DNA of 64,000 nucleotides from Candidatus Binatia bacterium. Lineage in GTDB: Bacteria > Desulfobacterota > Binatia > Bin18. The notes under the pieces were generated by a model, which saw only the letters and a list, made by a program, of their open reading frames with translations, made no database searches and was not told the DNA's origin. Within the stretch, counting starts at the first letter, position 1; every line of letters starts with the position of its first letter. Shown here one piece after another: positions 32,709-42,166 of the stretch. Location: NCBI GenBank assembly GCA_022820725.1, contig JAJEFA010000014.1, positions 186,001 through 250,000 of the forward strand, written 5' to 3'. Made by a program: the position numbers and the translations under genes.

Positions 32709-34568
32709 ATGGCCACCAATCCAGCGGGAGGGCCCCTAGAGAAGGCGACGCAAGAACGGGAAAGCGTCGTTATTCGTTTCGCCGGTGATTCCGGGGACGG
32801 CATGCAGCTGACCGGCACCCGTTTTACATCCGAATCCGTTCTTGCCGGGAATGACGTCGGGACCTTGCCTGACTTTCCGGCGGAAATCCGGGCTCCTACG
32901 GGGACGCTGTACGGCGTGAGCGCCTTTCAGATCAATTTCAGTAATAAAAATGTCTATACACCGGGTGACGATCTCGATGCCCTGGTGTGTATGAATCCGG
33001 CCGCGCTCAAAACCAATATTGCCGATCTGAAGCAAAACGGCATTCTCATTGTTGACCCGGCTGAATTTACCTCGGCCAACCTGAGAAAGGCCGAATACGA
33101 AAACAACCCGCTTGAGGACAGTTCGCTGGATAAATACCAGGTCTATCAGGTGGAAGTCACCAAAATGACGACCCTGGCGCTGAAGGACACGGGCCTGCCG
33201 AACCGGTCGGTCATGCGGAGTCGAAACTTTTTTGCTCTCGGCGTGGTGTCCTGGCTCTTTAATCGTCCGATTGAGCCGACCTTGGAGTGGATACAACAAC
33301 GGTTCGGGAAGACCCCGGTCGTCGCCGAGGCCAACACCCTGGCTATCAAAGGCGGCTATCATCTGGGTGAAAACACCGACATGTTTGCCTCGTCCTACGA
33401 GATCAAACCGGCCGAAATCGATCCTGGGACGTATCGCAATATCACGGGAAACTCGGCGACCGCTCTCGGTTTTGTGATTGCCGCCCAAAAGGCCGAGCTG
33501 CCACTCTTTTTGGGCAGCTACCCGATTACGCCAGCCAGCGATGTGCTGCACGAACTCGCCGAGTACAAAAACTATAATGTCTATACGTTCCAGGCAGAGG
33601 ACGAAATTGCCGGAGTTGGGGCTGCCCTGGGTGCCGCCTTTGGTGGGGCGCTGGCCATTACGACAACCAGTGGCCCTGGGATGAATCTCAAGGGTGAGAC
33701 CATGGGGCTTGCCGCCTCGGTCGAGTTGCCAATGGTGATTACGAACATCCAACGGGCCGGGCCGAGTACGGGTATGCCGACCAAGCCTGAACAGACCGAC
33801 CTCCTCCAGGCGATCTATGGGCGGCACGGAGAATCGCCCCTGCCCGTGATTGCCGCCTCAACACCGGCTGACTGTTTTCACGCCGCCTTTGAGGCAGCCC
33901 GAATCGCGATACGGTATATGACTCCGGTCATCCTGCTGACCGACGGATTCCTGGCCAACGCCTCGGAGCCCTGGCTCCTGCCGAGTGTTGACGACCTGCC
34001 CGGTATCTCGGTCGACTTTCGGACCGACCCGCAAGGCTTCTTCCCCTATCTGCGGGATGAAGAAACCCTGGCCCGACCCTGGGTCAAACCGGGGACGCCC
34101 GGTCTTGAGCACCGTATTGGCGGCATTGAAAAAGACTACCTGACCGGCAATATCAGCTACGCTCCTGCCAACCACGAACAGATGGTGCGCGTCCGCCATC
34201 AAAAGGTGGCGAAGATCACGCAGGAGATTCCGCCTACTCAAGTGAAGGGCCCCGAGCAGGGCAAGCTGTTGGTGCTGGGTTGGGGCAGTACGTATGGCGC
34301 TATTGCCGCGGCGGTCGAGGCCGCTCAGGCGCAGGGCCATGCGGTCGCCCAGGCCCATCTGCGCTATCTGAATCCGCTCCCCGCCGACCTCGGCGACATC
34401 CTAAGTCGTTACGAGAAGGTGCTGGTCCCGGAGATGAATATGGGTCAACTCCTCAGGCTGATCCGCGCCGACTATCTGGTTGACGCGGTCGGACTGAATA
34501 AAATCCAGGGCCGTCCGTTTAAGGTGTCTGAAGTTGCAACCCGCATTGCCCGTATGTTGGAGGACTAA
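32709..34568 (+). CDS. korA: 2-oxoacid:ferredoxin oxidoreductase, fused gamma-alpha subunit
   Basis: This 619-residue subunit has the gamma domain first (VVIRFAGDSGDGMQLTG to about residue 190) and then the alpha pyrimidine-binding domain (FLGSYPITPASDVLHELAEYK, TTSGPGMNLKGETMGLA). With KorB it oxidatively decarboxylates 2-oxoglutarate, or a related 2-oxoacid, to the acyl-CoA while reducing ferredoxin. The gene order korA-korB with five bases between is typical. The true 2-oxoacid cannot be fixed from sequence alone. Confidence 0.93.
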   Translation: MATNPAGGPLEKATQERESVVIRFAGDSGDGMQLTGTRFTSESVLAGNDVGTLPDFPAEIRAPTGTLYGVSAFQINFSNKNVYTPGDDLDALVCMNPAALKTNIADLKQNGILIVDPAEFTSANLRKAEYENNPLEDSSLDKYQVYQVEVTKMTTLALKDTGLPNRSVMRSRNFFALGVVSWLFNRPIEPTLEWIQQRFGKTPVVAEANTLAIKGGYHLGENTDMFASSYEIKPAEIDPGTYRNITGNSATALGFVIAAQKAELPLFLGSYPITPASDVLHELAEYKNYNVYTFQAEDEIAGVGAALGAAFGGALAITTTSGPGMNLKGETMGLAASVELPMVITNIQRAGPSTGMPTKPEQTDLLQAIYGRHGESPLPVIAASTPADCFHAAFEAARIAIRYMTPVILLTDGFLANASEPWLLPSVDDLPGISVDFRTDPQGFFPYLRDEETLARPWVKPGTPGLEHRIGGIEKDYLTGNISYAPANHEQMVRVRHQKVAKITQEIPPTQVKGPEQGKLLVLGWGSTYGAIAAAVEAAQAQGHAVAQAHLRYLNPLPADLGDILSRYEKVLVPEMNMGQLLRLIRADYLVDAVGLNKIQGRPFKVSEVATRIARMLED

Positions 34569-34573
34569 GGACC

Positions 34574-35587
34574 ATGAGCACAGAAGCTGCGGTAAAATTG
34601 ACCCGGAAAGACTTTGTTTCAGACCAGGACGTCCGTTGGTGTCCGGGCTGTGGGGATTATGCCATTCTGGCTCAGGTCCAAAAAATCTTCCCTGAACTCG
34701 GCATTCCCAAAGAGAAGGCAGTTTTCATTTCGGGGATTGGCTGTTCGAGCCGTTTCCCGTACTACATGAATACATACGGCTTTCACACCATTCATGGTCG
34801 AGCGCCGGCGATTGCAACCGGACTCAAGGTCTCCCGACCCGACCTGCACATCTGGCTGGTCACGGGTGACGGCGACGGATTGAGCATTGGTGGCAATCAT
34901 CTCATCCATGCGCTACGCCGGAATGTCGAGCTCAAAATCATGCTCTTCAACAACCGGATTTACGGCCTGACAAAAGGCCAGTACTCGCCCACCTCAGAGC
35001 TTGGCAAAGTCGCCAAATCCACGCCCATGGGCTCGGCCGACCATCCGCTCAATCCGATAGCCTTGGCGATGGGGGCAGAGGCGACATTTATTGCCCGCAG
35101 TATCGACACCGAAGCCAAGCACCAGCAGGAGACGCTGAGGCGGGCAGCCGCCCATAAGGGCGGAGCGTTCATTGAAATCCTGCAAAACTGCAACGTCTAT
35201 AATGACGGAGCCTGGGAGTACCTGAAGGCGAAAGACTCCAAGGCTGATACCCAACTGCTGCTTGAGCATGGCAAACCCATGGTTTTTGGCAAAAACAAAG
35301 ACCGAGGTATTCGCCTCAACGGTTTAACCCCTGAAGTGGTCACTATTGGGAATGGTGTCAGCACCTCAGATCTGTTGGTTCACGATGAACACGATCAGAC
35401 TCTGGCCTATTTGCTCGGTCGCATGACACCACCCAACTTCCCCACGCCGGTTGGGATCCTGTTTTCCACTGAACGGCCAACGATCGAGTCTTTGATGAAC
35501 CAACAGATTCAGGACGCCATCGAAAAGTCCGGCCCAGGGAATATTGATACCCTGCTGCGCCGTGGGGATGTCTGGTCAGTAGAATAA
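34574..35587 (+). CDS. korB: 2-oxoacid:ferredoxin oxidoreductase, beta subunit
   Basis: This 337-residue subunit binds thiamine diphosphate (GDGDGLSIGGNHLIHALRRN, then NNRIYGLTKGQ) and a 4Fe-4S cluster through WCPGCGDY, IGCSSR and a later cysteine in LQNCNVYNDGAW. The cluster would be supplied by the Isc system encoded just upstream. It is followed by a hairpin at 35604-35646. Confidence 0.95.
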   Translation: MSTEAAVKLTRKDFVSDQDVRWCPGCGDYAILAQVQKIFPELGIPKEKAVFISGIGCSSRFPYYMNTYGFHTIHGRAPAIATGLKVSRPDLHIWLVTGDGDGLSIGGNHLIHALRRNVELKIMLFNNRIYGLTKGQYSPTSELGKVAKSTPMGSADHPLNPIALAMGAEATFIARSIDTEAKHQQETLRRAAAHKGGAFIEILQNCNVYNDGAWEYLKAKDSKADTQLLLEHGKPMVFGKNKDRGIRLNGLTPEVVTIGNGVSTSDLLVHDEHDQTLAYLLGRMTPPNFPTPVGILFSTERPTIESLMNQQIQDAIEKSGPGNIDTLLRRGDVWSVE

Positions 35588-35603
35588 TCTTGTCAACAGT
35601 TGA

Positions 35604-35646
35604 GAAGGCCCCTGTTTGTCTCCGTGTGTGACGAGCCGGGGCCTTC
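35604..35646 (+). terminator. Hairpin after korB
   Basis: GAAGGCCCC (35604-35612) and GGGGCCTTC (35638-35646) form a perfect 9-bp stem with a 25-base loop, 16 bases after the korB stop. Only a short GTGTTT follows, so termination may be weak. Confidence 0.45.
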
Positions 35647-35659
35647 GTGTTTCTAGCGT

Positions 35660-35968
35660 ATGCCACTCCATCTCCGTATCCCCTGTCCCCAGTGCGGGAA
35701 AATTCTCTACCGGAAGCGTAGTGGGCGTTGTCCGGAGTGTGGAACGCCAGTGAGTGCGCACGTGGAAGAGGTCCGCGACCGGGAGGAGCGGCTTGAAAAG
35801 ATTGTGGCTGTCATTGGGACAGCGCTCGTTGTCCTGGTGCTCATGCTCGCTGGCGGAGTTGGACTGATTGAGGGCATACTGATGTACGGGGCGGCTGGCG
35901 CGGCAATGTTTTATCTGGCAAAAAAGACATTCAAGCCAAACCAGGGCAAAGAAGAAAAGGAAGAATAA
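35660..35968 (+). CDS. Zinc-ribbon membrane protein
   Basis: This 102-residue protein opens with a double CxxC zinc ribbon (CPQCGK, CPECGT), followed by a short charged linker and two predicted membrane helices (IVAVIGTALVVLVLMLAGGV and IEGILMYGAAGAAMFYLA), then a lysine/glutamate tail. The function is unknown. Such proteins are often regulators or assembly factors at the membrane. It is 10 bases from the next small gene. Confidence 0.65.
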   Translation: MPLHLRIPCPQCGKILYRKRSGRCPECGTPVSAHVEEVRDREERLEKIVAVIGTALVVLVLMLAGGVGLIEGILMYGAAGAAMFYLAKKTFKPNQGKEEKEE

Positions 35969-35978
35969 GGAAGAGACC

Positions 35979-36155
35979 ATGGCAGAAAAGGCCGACCTGA
36001 AAAAACAGATGAAGGAACTCAAAGGGCAACGCGATACTGCCCTGGAGCAAAAGGAACACAAAGAACTCAAAAAGATCCGACGCAACATCCGCTCTGTCAA
36101 ACGGCAGTTGCGCGCCCTGGCACAAAGAGCAAACGTGTCCTCCAACAGCATGTAG
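35979..36155 (+). CDS. Small basic coiled-coil protein
   Basis: This 58-residue protein starts after AAGGAAGAG, 10 bases after the zinc-ribbon membrane gene. It is nearly all lysine, arginine, glutamate and leucine in a heptad-like pattern (KKQMKELKGQRDTALEQK), so a short coiled coil is likely. The last nine residues (RANVSSNSM) and the stop codon are provided by palindromic element copy A, which overlaps the 3-prime end. The function is not recognised. Confidence 0.5.
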   Translation: MAEKADLKKQMKELKGQRDTALEQKEHKELKKIRRNIRSVKRQLRALAQRANVSSNSM

Positions 36156-36177
36156 ATACTGGACACGTTTACTCTTT
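36124..36177 (+). repeat. Palindromic element, copy A
   Basis: A 54-bp inverted repeat has 17-bp arms (AAAGAGCAAACGTGTCC and its near complement, one mismatch) and a 20-base loop. It overlaps the end of the 58-residue coiled-coil gene and supplies its last codons. Three related copies are at 37750, 42167 and 57693. Confidence 0.85.
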
Positions 36178-36244
36178 TGAAGCGGCCCCGGCTTCGTAAT
36201 GCTCTGGCCTGAGTCCAGGCTTCTACGAGAAAAGGAAGAAGGCT

Positions 36245-37723
36245 ATGAACGTTCGGATTCAATCGCGACCCATTACGGCCATACGCAGTGACCTGCTGGT
36301 GGTCTCAGTCGCTCAAGGAAAACACAATGCCGCACATCTGAAAGCCCTCGATGCCGCTGTGGACGGCGCACTGCGGGAGCAGGTGAGACGTAGCCGATTC
36401 CAAGGCAAACGGGGTGAGACCCTCCTGTTCCATACGCATAAACGCCTCCCCAGCATATTGGTGCTGCTGGTTGGACTCGGGAAGCAGGCGGGCATTGAGG
36501 TGTCCACCTGGCGTCAGGTTGGAGCGACCGCACGCCGCCAGGCTCAAGAGCAACGAGCGAAGAGCATGGCCTGGTTTATCGAACCGGGTATGGATGCTCA
36601 GGGTATGGGTGCCGCAGTCCTCGAAGGAATACTGCTGTCCGGCTATGTCTTTCAGAAGTACAAGTCTGACAACGGAAAAAAGACGGCCATCGAGACCTTC
36701 ACCCTGGCCGGTCCCGGTCTCAGGAAAAGTGTTCGGCTGAGCCAGTCCCTTGAAACGGTCCAGAATACTGTTCCGGGTGTCTTTCTGGCACGCGATCTGG
36801 TCAATGAACCGGCTTCGGTTTCCACACCTACCTATTTAGCCAATCAGGCAAAAAAGCTCTCTGACGGAAACGGGCTCAAGACCGAAGTCTGGGGCGTGAA
36901 CAAGATCAAGGCGGCCAAGATGCATGGCCTGCTCGCGGTTTCACGCGGCGGTCCGGAAGAGCCACGCTTCATCAAGCTGCGCTATACCCCTGCCGCAAAG
37001 CCCAAAAAGAAGGTTGCCCTGGTCGGGAAGGGGCTCACCTTTGACTCCGGTGGACTTTCGCTCAAGCCGGCAAAGTCCATGGAGACGATGAAGATTGATA
37101 TGTCGGGTGGCGCGACGGTACTGGGGACGATGCGGGCGATTGCCGCGCTCAAACCGCAGGTGCAGGTCACGGGGTATGTGCCCTCATCTGAAAACATGCC
37201 GAGCGGAACAGCTCAGAAACCCGGTGATATTATCAGCTATCGAAACGGCAAAACCGTCGAGGTTCTCAATACGGATGCAGAGGGCCGTCTGATCCTGGCT
37301 GATGCGCTGATCTGTGCCGTAGAAGACAAGCCCGACGTCATTATTGACCTCGCGACCTTAACCGGTGCCTGCATGGTCGCCCTGGGCTCTCGAGTCGCTG
37401 GGCTATTCAGCAATAATCAGCAGCTGACGGACGATTTGTTGGCCAGCAGCAAAGAGACGGGCGAGCAATTATGGCCCATGCCCCTGGTGAAGGAGTATAA
37501 GGACGACATCAAGAGTCCCATTGCCGACATTAAAAATATCGGCGGGGGCTATGGGGGGGCGATTACCGCGGCGCTGTTTCTTGAAGAGTTTGTCTCGGGG
37601 GTTCCCTGGGCGCATCTGGATATTGCCGGCCCGGCCTTTTCAGAGCGAGCCCTGCCGCATGCCCCCAGAGGCGGAACCGGCTTTGGCGTGCGGACACTCG
37701 TGCAGTATATACTGAGTTTGTAA
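36245..37723 (+). CDS. pepA: Leucyl aminopeptidase (M17)
   Basis: This 492-residue cytosolic aminopeptidase uses two metal ions. Metal-binding and catalytic motifs are VGKGLTFDSGGLSLKP, MKIDMSGGATVLG and the signature NTDAEGRLILADAL. Length is standard. GGAAGAAGG precedes the ATG. Palindromic element copies A and B lie just before and after it. Confidence 0.95.
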   Translation: MNVRIQSRPITAIRSDLLVVSVAQGKHNAAHLKALDAAVDGALREQVRRSRFQGKRGETLLFHTHKRLPSILVLLVGLGKQAGIEVSTWRQVGATARRQAQEQRAKSMAWFIEPGMDAQGMGAAVLEGILLSGYVFQKYKSDNGKKTAIETFTLAGPGLRKSVRLSQSLETVQNTVPGVFLARDLVNEPASVSTPTYLANQAKKLSDGNGLKTEVWGVNKIKAAKMHGLLAVSRGGPEEPRFIKLRYTPAAKPKKKVALVGKGLTFDSGGLSLKPAKSMETMKIDMSGGATVLGTMRAIAALKPQVQVTGYVPSSENMPSGTAQKPGDIISYRNGKTVEVLNTDAEGRLILADALICAVEDKPDVIIDLATLTGACMVALGSRVAGLFSNNQQLTDDLLASSKETGEQLWPMPLVKEYKDDIKSPIADIKNIGGGYGGAITAALFLEEFVSGVPWAHLDIAGPAFSERALPHAPRGGTGFGVRTLVQYILSL

Positions 37724-37749
37724 AGCACTCCGCCGGGGAGACGGGGATA

Positions 37750-37802
37750 AAGAGTAAACGTGTCCTCCAATACAGACAAAAAAGCTGGACACGTTTACTC
37801 TT
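37750..37802 (+). repeat. Palindromic element, copy B
   Basis: A 53-bp inverted repeat has perfect 16-bp arms (AAGAGTAAACGTGTCC) and a 21-base loop containing CCAATACAGACAA. It lies 26 bases after pepA and provides the probable GTG start codon and first 14 codons of the uracil-DNA glycosylase gene. Confidence 0.88.
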
Positions 37803-38491
37803 CGCGGACCATCGCCCAACTCCAACGCCAGATCGTTGCCTGCCGGCGCTGCCCCCGGCTCGTTCAGCACTGCCAGCGCACGGCCCAGGAGAAAGTCAAA
37901 CGCTACCGCGACTGGGACTATTGGGGAAAGCCGGTTCCGAGTCTTGGTGACCGCACCGCGCGTCTGTATATCGTTGGCCTTGCGCCGGCAGCGCATGGTG
38001 GCAACCGAACGGGACGGGTGTTTACCGGAGACCGCAGCGGGGACTGGGTGTTCGGTGCGTTATACGCCTCTGGCTTTGCCAACCAGTCGACCTCAACCCA
38101 TATCGATGACGGCCTCAAGTTACGGGGCGCATATATCACCGCGGCCGTCCATTGCGCACCGCCGGACAACAAGCCGTCGCGAGAAGAATTTGATGCCTGC
38201 CAACCCTATTTGCTGCGTGAAATCCAATTGCTGAAACAGGTCAAGGTCGTTGTTGGGCTGGGACAACTGGCTTTTTCAGCCTATCTCAAAGCCCGGCGAG
38301 AAGTCGGCCTATGGGTTCCGACGCCCAGACCGAAATTCGGCCATGGTAAGCGTTATGACCTGGATGACGTCACCCTCATTGGTTCCTACCATCCCAGCCA
38401 ACAGAATACCTTTACCGGTCGGCTCACACAGCCCATGTTCCATGCCGTCTTCCGCACGGCCCGGGAAATCATTGAGGGCATAACGCTCTGA
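37760..38491 (+). CDS. Family 5 uracil-DNA glycosylase (UDGb-like)
   Basis: This protein of about 243 residues removes uracil from DNA and probably hypoxanthine as well. The active-site motif VGLAPAAHGGNRTGRVFTGD is that of family 5 (UDGb), which lacks the usual polar catalytic residue. Fe-S cluster ligands start with CRRCPRL and continue later in the chain. The protein core begins around TIAQLQRQIVACRRCP. No good start exists between there and the GTG at 37760, which lies inside palindromic element copy B, so residues 1-14 (VSSNTDKKAGHVYS) come from the repeat. Confidence 0.88.
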   Translation: MSSNTDKKAGHVYSSRTIAQLQRQIVACRRCPRLVQHCQRTAQEKVKRYRDWDYWGKPVPSLGDRTARLYIVGLAPAAHGGNRTGRVFTGDRSGDWVFGALYASGFANQSTSTHIDDGLKLRGAYITAAVHCAPPDNKPSREEFDACQPYLLREIQLLKQVKVVVGLGQLAFSAYLKARREVGLWVPTPRPKFGHGKRYDLDDVTLIGSYHPSQQNTFTGRLTQPMFHAVFRTAREIIEGITL

Positions 38492-38512
38492 TACGGCAGA
38501 ATGGCAACGAGC

Positions 38513-39340
38513 CTATTCAGGAAAAATCGCGTTAATGACCTCATCAATCGCGCGCTGGGAGTCGTTGTCATCCGTCAGTGAACGAGAGACAGCAACGGTA
38601 CACGCGCGCCGTGGCGTCACACCCTGGCGAACGAGCTGGCCGGAATAGATGAGCAGCCGGGTGCTGACACCCTCTTCAAGGCCGCTGGCTTTCAGATGGC
38701 GGACCTTTTCGCCCAGCTTGGCGAGGTCGAGCGCGGTTTCCAATGGCAAATCACTCTCGTGGGCGATGATCTCGGCTTCCTTATCACGGGGCGGATAGGT
38801 GAACTCGACCGTGACAAAGCGCTGCCGCGTCGAGTGTTTGAGGTCTTTAAGGATGCTCTGGTAGCCGGGATTATACGAGATGACCAAGAGAAAGTTCTCA
38901 TGTGCCTCAAGGATTTCGGCCCGCTTATCAACCGGCAGAATGCGCCGATGGTCGGTCAGCGGATGGATGAGGACGATGGTATCCTTGCGTGCTTCCACAA
39001 TCTCGTCCAGATAACAAATCGCCCCGGTGCGGACTGCCTGGGTCAGCGGTCCGTCCACCCAGACGGTATCATCGCCCTTAATCAGATACCGCCCGACCAA
39101 GTCACTCCCCGTCAGGTCTTCATGACAGGCGACCGTGACGATGTTTTCCGGGGCTTCCGGGTCGCGGCTCGGCATGAGCACATGGGCCATATGCTCGACA
39201 AAGCGGGTCTTGCCGCAGCCGGTCGGGCCTTTCAGCAGCACGGGCAGGCGGCATTCGTAGGCAGCCCGAAAAATCTCGACCTCATCGCCTATGGGTAAAT
39301 AAAACGGAACCGCACCATTCGAAGTAGCATCTGCGCTCAT
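38513..39340 (-). CDS. CbbQ/NirQ/NorQ-type AAA+ ATPase
   Basis: This 275-residue MoxR-group ATPase has Walker [16 protein letters not shown], a Walker B region [13 protein letters not shown], and the CbbQ-type C-terminal domain. Family members remodel metalloenzymes (Rubisco, nitric oxide reductase) together with a von Willebrand factor partner such as CbbO or NorD. No such partner or target lies beside it here, so its client is unknown. The ATG at 39340 gives the family length; the longer upstream frame is rejected. Confidence 0.85.
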   Translation of the reverse strand: MSADATSNGAVPFYLPIGDEVEIFRAAYECRLPVLLKGPTGCGKTRFVEHMAHVLMPSRDPEAPENIVTVACHEDLTGSDLVGRYLIKGDDTVWVDGPLTQAVRTGAICYLDEIVEARKDTIVLIHPLTDHRRILPVDKRAEILEAHENFLLVISYNPGYQSILKDLKHSTRQRFVTVEFTYPPRDKEAEIIAHESDLPLETALDLAKLGEKVRHLKASGLEEGVSTRLLIYSGQLVRQGVTPRRACTVAVSRSLTDDNDSQRAIDEVINAIFPE

Positions 39341-39362
39341 AATCGTGACTCGTTTACTCTGT

Positions 39363-40529
39363 TTATGAAGTGGTCGTGAGGGTCTCCATAACTTGCTGGG
39401 TATCAATATCGATAAGCTCAACGGTCGCCAAGCCACTAACGCCAGTCTTTTGCCCGGCGTCAATGAGCTGGCCCCGAAGTTTTTCTCTGAAACTGTCCCG
39501 GACAGTCTGAGGCATACCAGCCATGGGGAAATTGCGAAAGAAGACCCTGGCCTGGGTGTGCGATGGCCACTCGATGCGGACGATTTTGGGCGCCATCATT
39601 TCATGTGCGCGAAAGAGCGCTTCCACGGCTTGCTGAAACGGGGAAGCTTGGGTTGGCGCCGCAGTTTGAGATGGGGCCGTCCCGTTCGAGAATTGTGTCA
39701 GGAGCTGGTCGATGCGGGCCTGGACGGTGGTGTTATCCGTCAGACTCTTGGCCTGCTGTAATGAGGCTGCGGCTTGTTCGGACAGACCCTTCTCCTGATA
39801 GGCGACCCCCAGGTTAAAATGGGCCTGAAAAAAGCCGGGCTGCTTGGCCAGGACGGACTGGTATAAAGCGATGGCTCGGTCGACTTGACCGGTATAGAGG
39901 TACATGGTCCCGAGGTCGGTCGTCACGCTGGCATTATCCGGGTCCAGCGCCAGATAGCGCTGGTAATACTCGATCGACTTGTGATGTTCCTCAAGGTCGT
40001 AGTAGACATTCCCCAAGCCGCGCAGCGCATCCAGATCGTTCGGTGCAAGCTCAAACAGCCTGCGATAGGAGGCCAGGGCCGCGCTGCGGTAGCTGGCATC
40101 CAACTGCGACGCCCGGAATTGGACTTCGGCCAAGGTCCGCCACGCATTGGGGTCTTGTGGGGCAGCGTTGGCCTGAGCAACCAGTTCCGCAATACGACTT
40201 GTCACTTCCTCGGGCAAGGAAACCTGGGGGTGATCCTGGGGCAAGGCCGAGCCGCCCGTGCTGGCTTGCGTGGAACTGGTGGGGGTCGGAGCGAAAGGCT
40301 CTGTCCGCAGGACAAATACCCAGAGTCCGATACCAACAGCGAGGTAGCAGGATAAAACAATGAGGCCGGGGAGGGGCAGCCGTTGTGTGCCTGTCAGTGA
40401 TGGGGAGGCTGATTTCTTGGCCGGCTGCCCTCCGGTCTTGCCTCCGAGAGGCTCTCCGCAATTCGTACAAAAATTTGCTTTAGGGATAGTTTTTGTTCCA
40501 CACTGTGGACAAAAACGCGCTGTTGCCAT
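39363..40529 (-). CDS. Zinc-ribbon, single-span membrane TPR protein
   Basis: This 388-residue protein has an N-terminal zinc ribbon ([19 protein letters not shown], residues 7-25), one membrane helix at about 55-75, and then at least four tetratricopeptide repeats from about 140 to 265 ([38 protein letters not shown]). The C-terminal 90 residues form a mixed alpha-beta region. It is probably a membrane scaffold that holds partner proteins. It lies upstream of the CbbQ-type ATPase on the same strand, 22 bases away, so the two may act together. Confidence 0.75.
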   Translation of the reverse strand: MATARFCPQCGTKTIPKANFCTNCGEPLGGKTGGQPAKKSASPSLTGTQRLPLPGLIVLSCYLAVGIGLWVFVLRTEPFAPTPTSSTQASTGGSALPQDHPQVSLPEEVTSRIAELVAQANAAPQDPNAWRTLAEVQFRASQLDASYRSAALASYRRLFELAPNDLDALRGLGNVYYDLEEHHKSIEYYQRYLALDPDNASVTTDLGTMYLYTGQVDRAIALYQSVLAKQPGFFQAHFNLGVAYQEKGLSEQAAASLQQAKSLTDNTTVQARIDQLLTQFSNGTAPSQTAAPTQASPFQQAVEALFRAHEMMAPKIVRIEWPSHTQARVFFRNFPMAGMPQTVRDSFREKLRGQLIDAGQKTGVSGLATVELIDIDTQQVMETLTTTS

Positions 40530-40656
40530 CCTGCCTCGACCTCCGTGTAGCCTACCTAACAACAATACCCTATGCAGGCTAGACCAGGCAGGGCGAATCC
40601 CGTTGACAGTCAAGGAGTCGGCTGGATAAGCTGCAAACGGCCCTGGGGAGGAATAC

Positions 40657-41871
40657 ATGGCGAAAAAGAAAGCAAAGCGCGACCCACGCCTGGCACGAGG
40701 CAGAAAAGTGCTGGAAGAGTGGGGCATTCAGCTCGCTGCCGGACAAGACCTGGATATTGCCAGCCTGGGTGAGCGCATAGGCCAGAATGCGGATGCCGAC
40801 CTCGCCCTGGCCGCCTTACTGGGCGAGGTCCAGACGGCAGAGTCGGCCCAGTTCCTGGCGCAGTGGGAGGAAAAGACTACTGATAAGCCTTTGCGCAAAG
40901 AAATTAGCCGTACCCTCTATCGCCTGTCACAAAAAGGGATACAGGCCGACCGGCCACAAAAGGGAGCGGGCAAGTCCATCCTCACCCCGATTGAACCGGA
41001 GGGCTATCTGTCCGCAATGGATGGGCGTGGTGATCGCCTCGTTTGGATAGTGAAATCACGCGTTGGCGGCGGATTGCATTTCTTGTCCTCGCTCGTCAAC
41101 GAACCCGAAGGTATGCGCTATATTGAAGGCACGGAAATATCGCGCAAGATGCTGCGACAGGTGCTTCAGGATTTGCTCGAAGGTCGTGGCGTGACTATGG
41201 TTCAGGTGCCGTGGCGGTATTGTGACTTCCTGATGCAGGAAGGCTATGAACGGGCTGAGGCGCAAGACAAAAAAGAAGTCGAGGCCTATCCGGCGTTGCG
41301 GTCTTTTGTGTCCACCACACCGGCCGATCCCCAGGCCGTTCCACTGCCGGACAGTTTGGATCGTGAGGCTGTCGCTGGCGACGACATGTTTTTGACAACG
41401 TCCATCCAACTGGGCGAAGAGCCGGAAATGCAGCGCTGGGTGTTTGACGCAGAACAGGCCAAGCCCTATGTCGAAAAGATCAGCAGTGCGCAGGAGAGCC
41501 CCTTGGTGCTGAATCAGCACCAGCAAAAAGACCGGGTGGACGATGTCGTCAAACAGGCGATTGCCGAAGTGTTCTCGGGGGAGAGCGGCCAGGCCTACGC
41601 GCGGCGCTTGGAAGAAATGGCGCTGTATTTTGCGGCAACCGAACGTGTGGCGTCAGCCCAACGCGCCCTGGCCGTGTCGCTTGCCCTCCAAAAAGAGGGG
41701 GCGAGCGGCAGCGGCATTCCCTTTTGTGAGGGATTGGTCCAGCAAAGCATCGGCCTGCACTACACGGAAGAAAGGCAACAACAACAGGAAGAAGCCAAGA
41801 GTTCGCTCATTATGAAGCCGTCTGAGTTTGCGGCTCAGGCGCAGCAGGCCCAGCGCCAGCGGCGGGCCTGA
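40657..41871 (+). CDS. Hypothetical protein, 404 residues
   Basis: I do not recognise this gene. It encodes a soluble, largely helical protein with a lysine-rich N-terminus (AKKKAKRDPRLARG), a HEAT-like region around residues 30-95 (LALAALLGEVQTAESAQFL, then LRKEISRTLYRLSQKG), a central mixed region containing LTPIEPEGYLSAMDGRGDRLVW, and a glutamine-rich C-terminus (EERQQQQEEAK, AQAQQAQRQRRA). It is divergent from the TPR gene and 16 bases before the zinc-ribbon gene, with which it is probably co-transcribed. Confidence 0.65.
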   Translation: MAKKKAKRDPRLARGRKVLEEWGIQLAAGQDLDIASLGERIGQNADADLALAALLGEVQTAESAQFLAQWEEKTTDKPLRKEISRTLYRLSQKGIQADRPQKGAGKSILTPIEPEGYLSAMDGRGDRLVWIVKSRVGGGLHFLSSLVNEPEGMRYIEGTEISRKMLRQVLQDLLEGRGVTMVQVPWRYCDFLMQEGYERAEAQDKKEVEAYPALRSFVSTTPADPQAVPLPDSLDREAVAGDDMFLTTSIQLGEEPEMQRWVFDAEQAKPYVEKISSAQESPLVLNQHQQKDRVDDVVKQAIAEVFSGESGQAYARRLEEMALYFAATERVASAQRALAVSLALQKEGASGSGIPFCEGLVQQSIGLHYTEERQQQQEEAKSSLIMKPSEFAAQAQQAQRQRRA

Positions 41872-41887
41872 GTATTTGGAGGGGACA

Positions 41888-42157
41888 ATGCCACAGCCCT
41901 TCCCGGATCAGATTACCTCGCTCCCGTTCTTGAATGCCGGAACGATTCTGTCATGTCCTGATTGTGGCATGGGACTCTACTTGCTGACAAAGAAGGTCAC
42001 CCGAGATGGGACCTTTGAAGGCGCAGTGCAAGCCATGGCCGGAGTCCCGGAATATAAACGGGGGTCCACACCAAAGACGTGTCCCCTATGTCAGACCGGC
42101 CAGTGGTGGTATCCGCCTGGCACGATCCATACCTTTCAGTACGGCTGGGTCGCCTAG
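41888..42157 (+). CDS. Small zinc-ribbon protein
   Basis: This 89-residue protein has two CxxC pairs about 46 residues apart (SCPDCGMG and TCPLCQTG) that probably bind one zinc ion. A GGAGGGG ribosome site lies seven bases before the ATG at 41888, so the longer upstream frame is rejected. The function is unknown. It follows the 404-residue hypothetical gene and ends just before palindromic element copy C. Confidence 0.6.
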   Translation: MPQPFPDQITSLPFLNAGTILSCPDCGMGLYLLTKKVTRDGTFEGAVQAMAGVPEYKRGSTPKTCPLCQTGQWWYPPGTIHTFQYGWVA

Positions 42158-42166
42158 GCCGTCCTC

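Noticed and set aside
32736..33827. 363-codon minus-strand frame
   Set aside because: It is fully antisense to korA, whose family motifs are clear.
39341..39362. GACTCGTTTACTCTG as a fifth palindromic element
   Set aside because: Only one arm is present, with two mismatches and no partner arm. It was kept as a possible half copy only.
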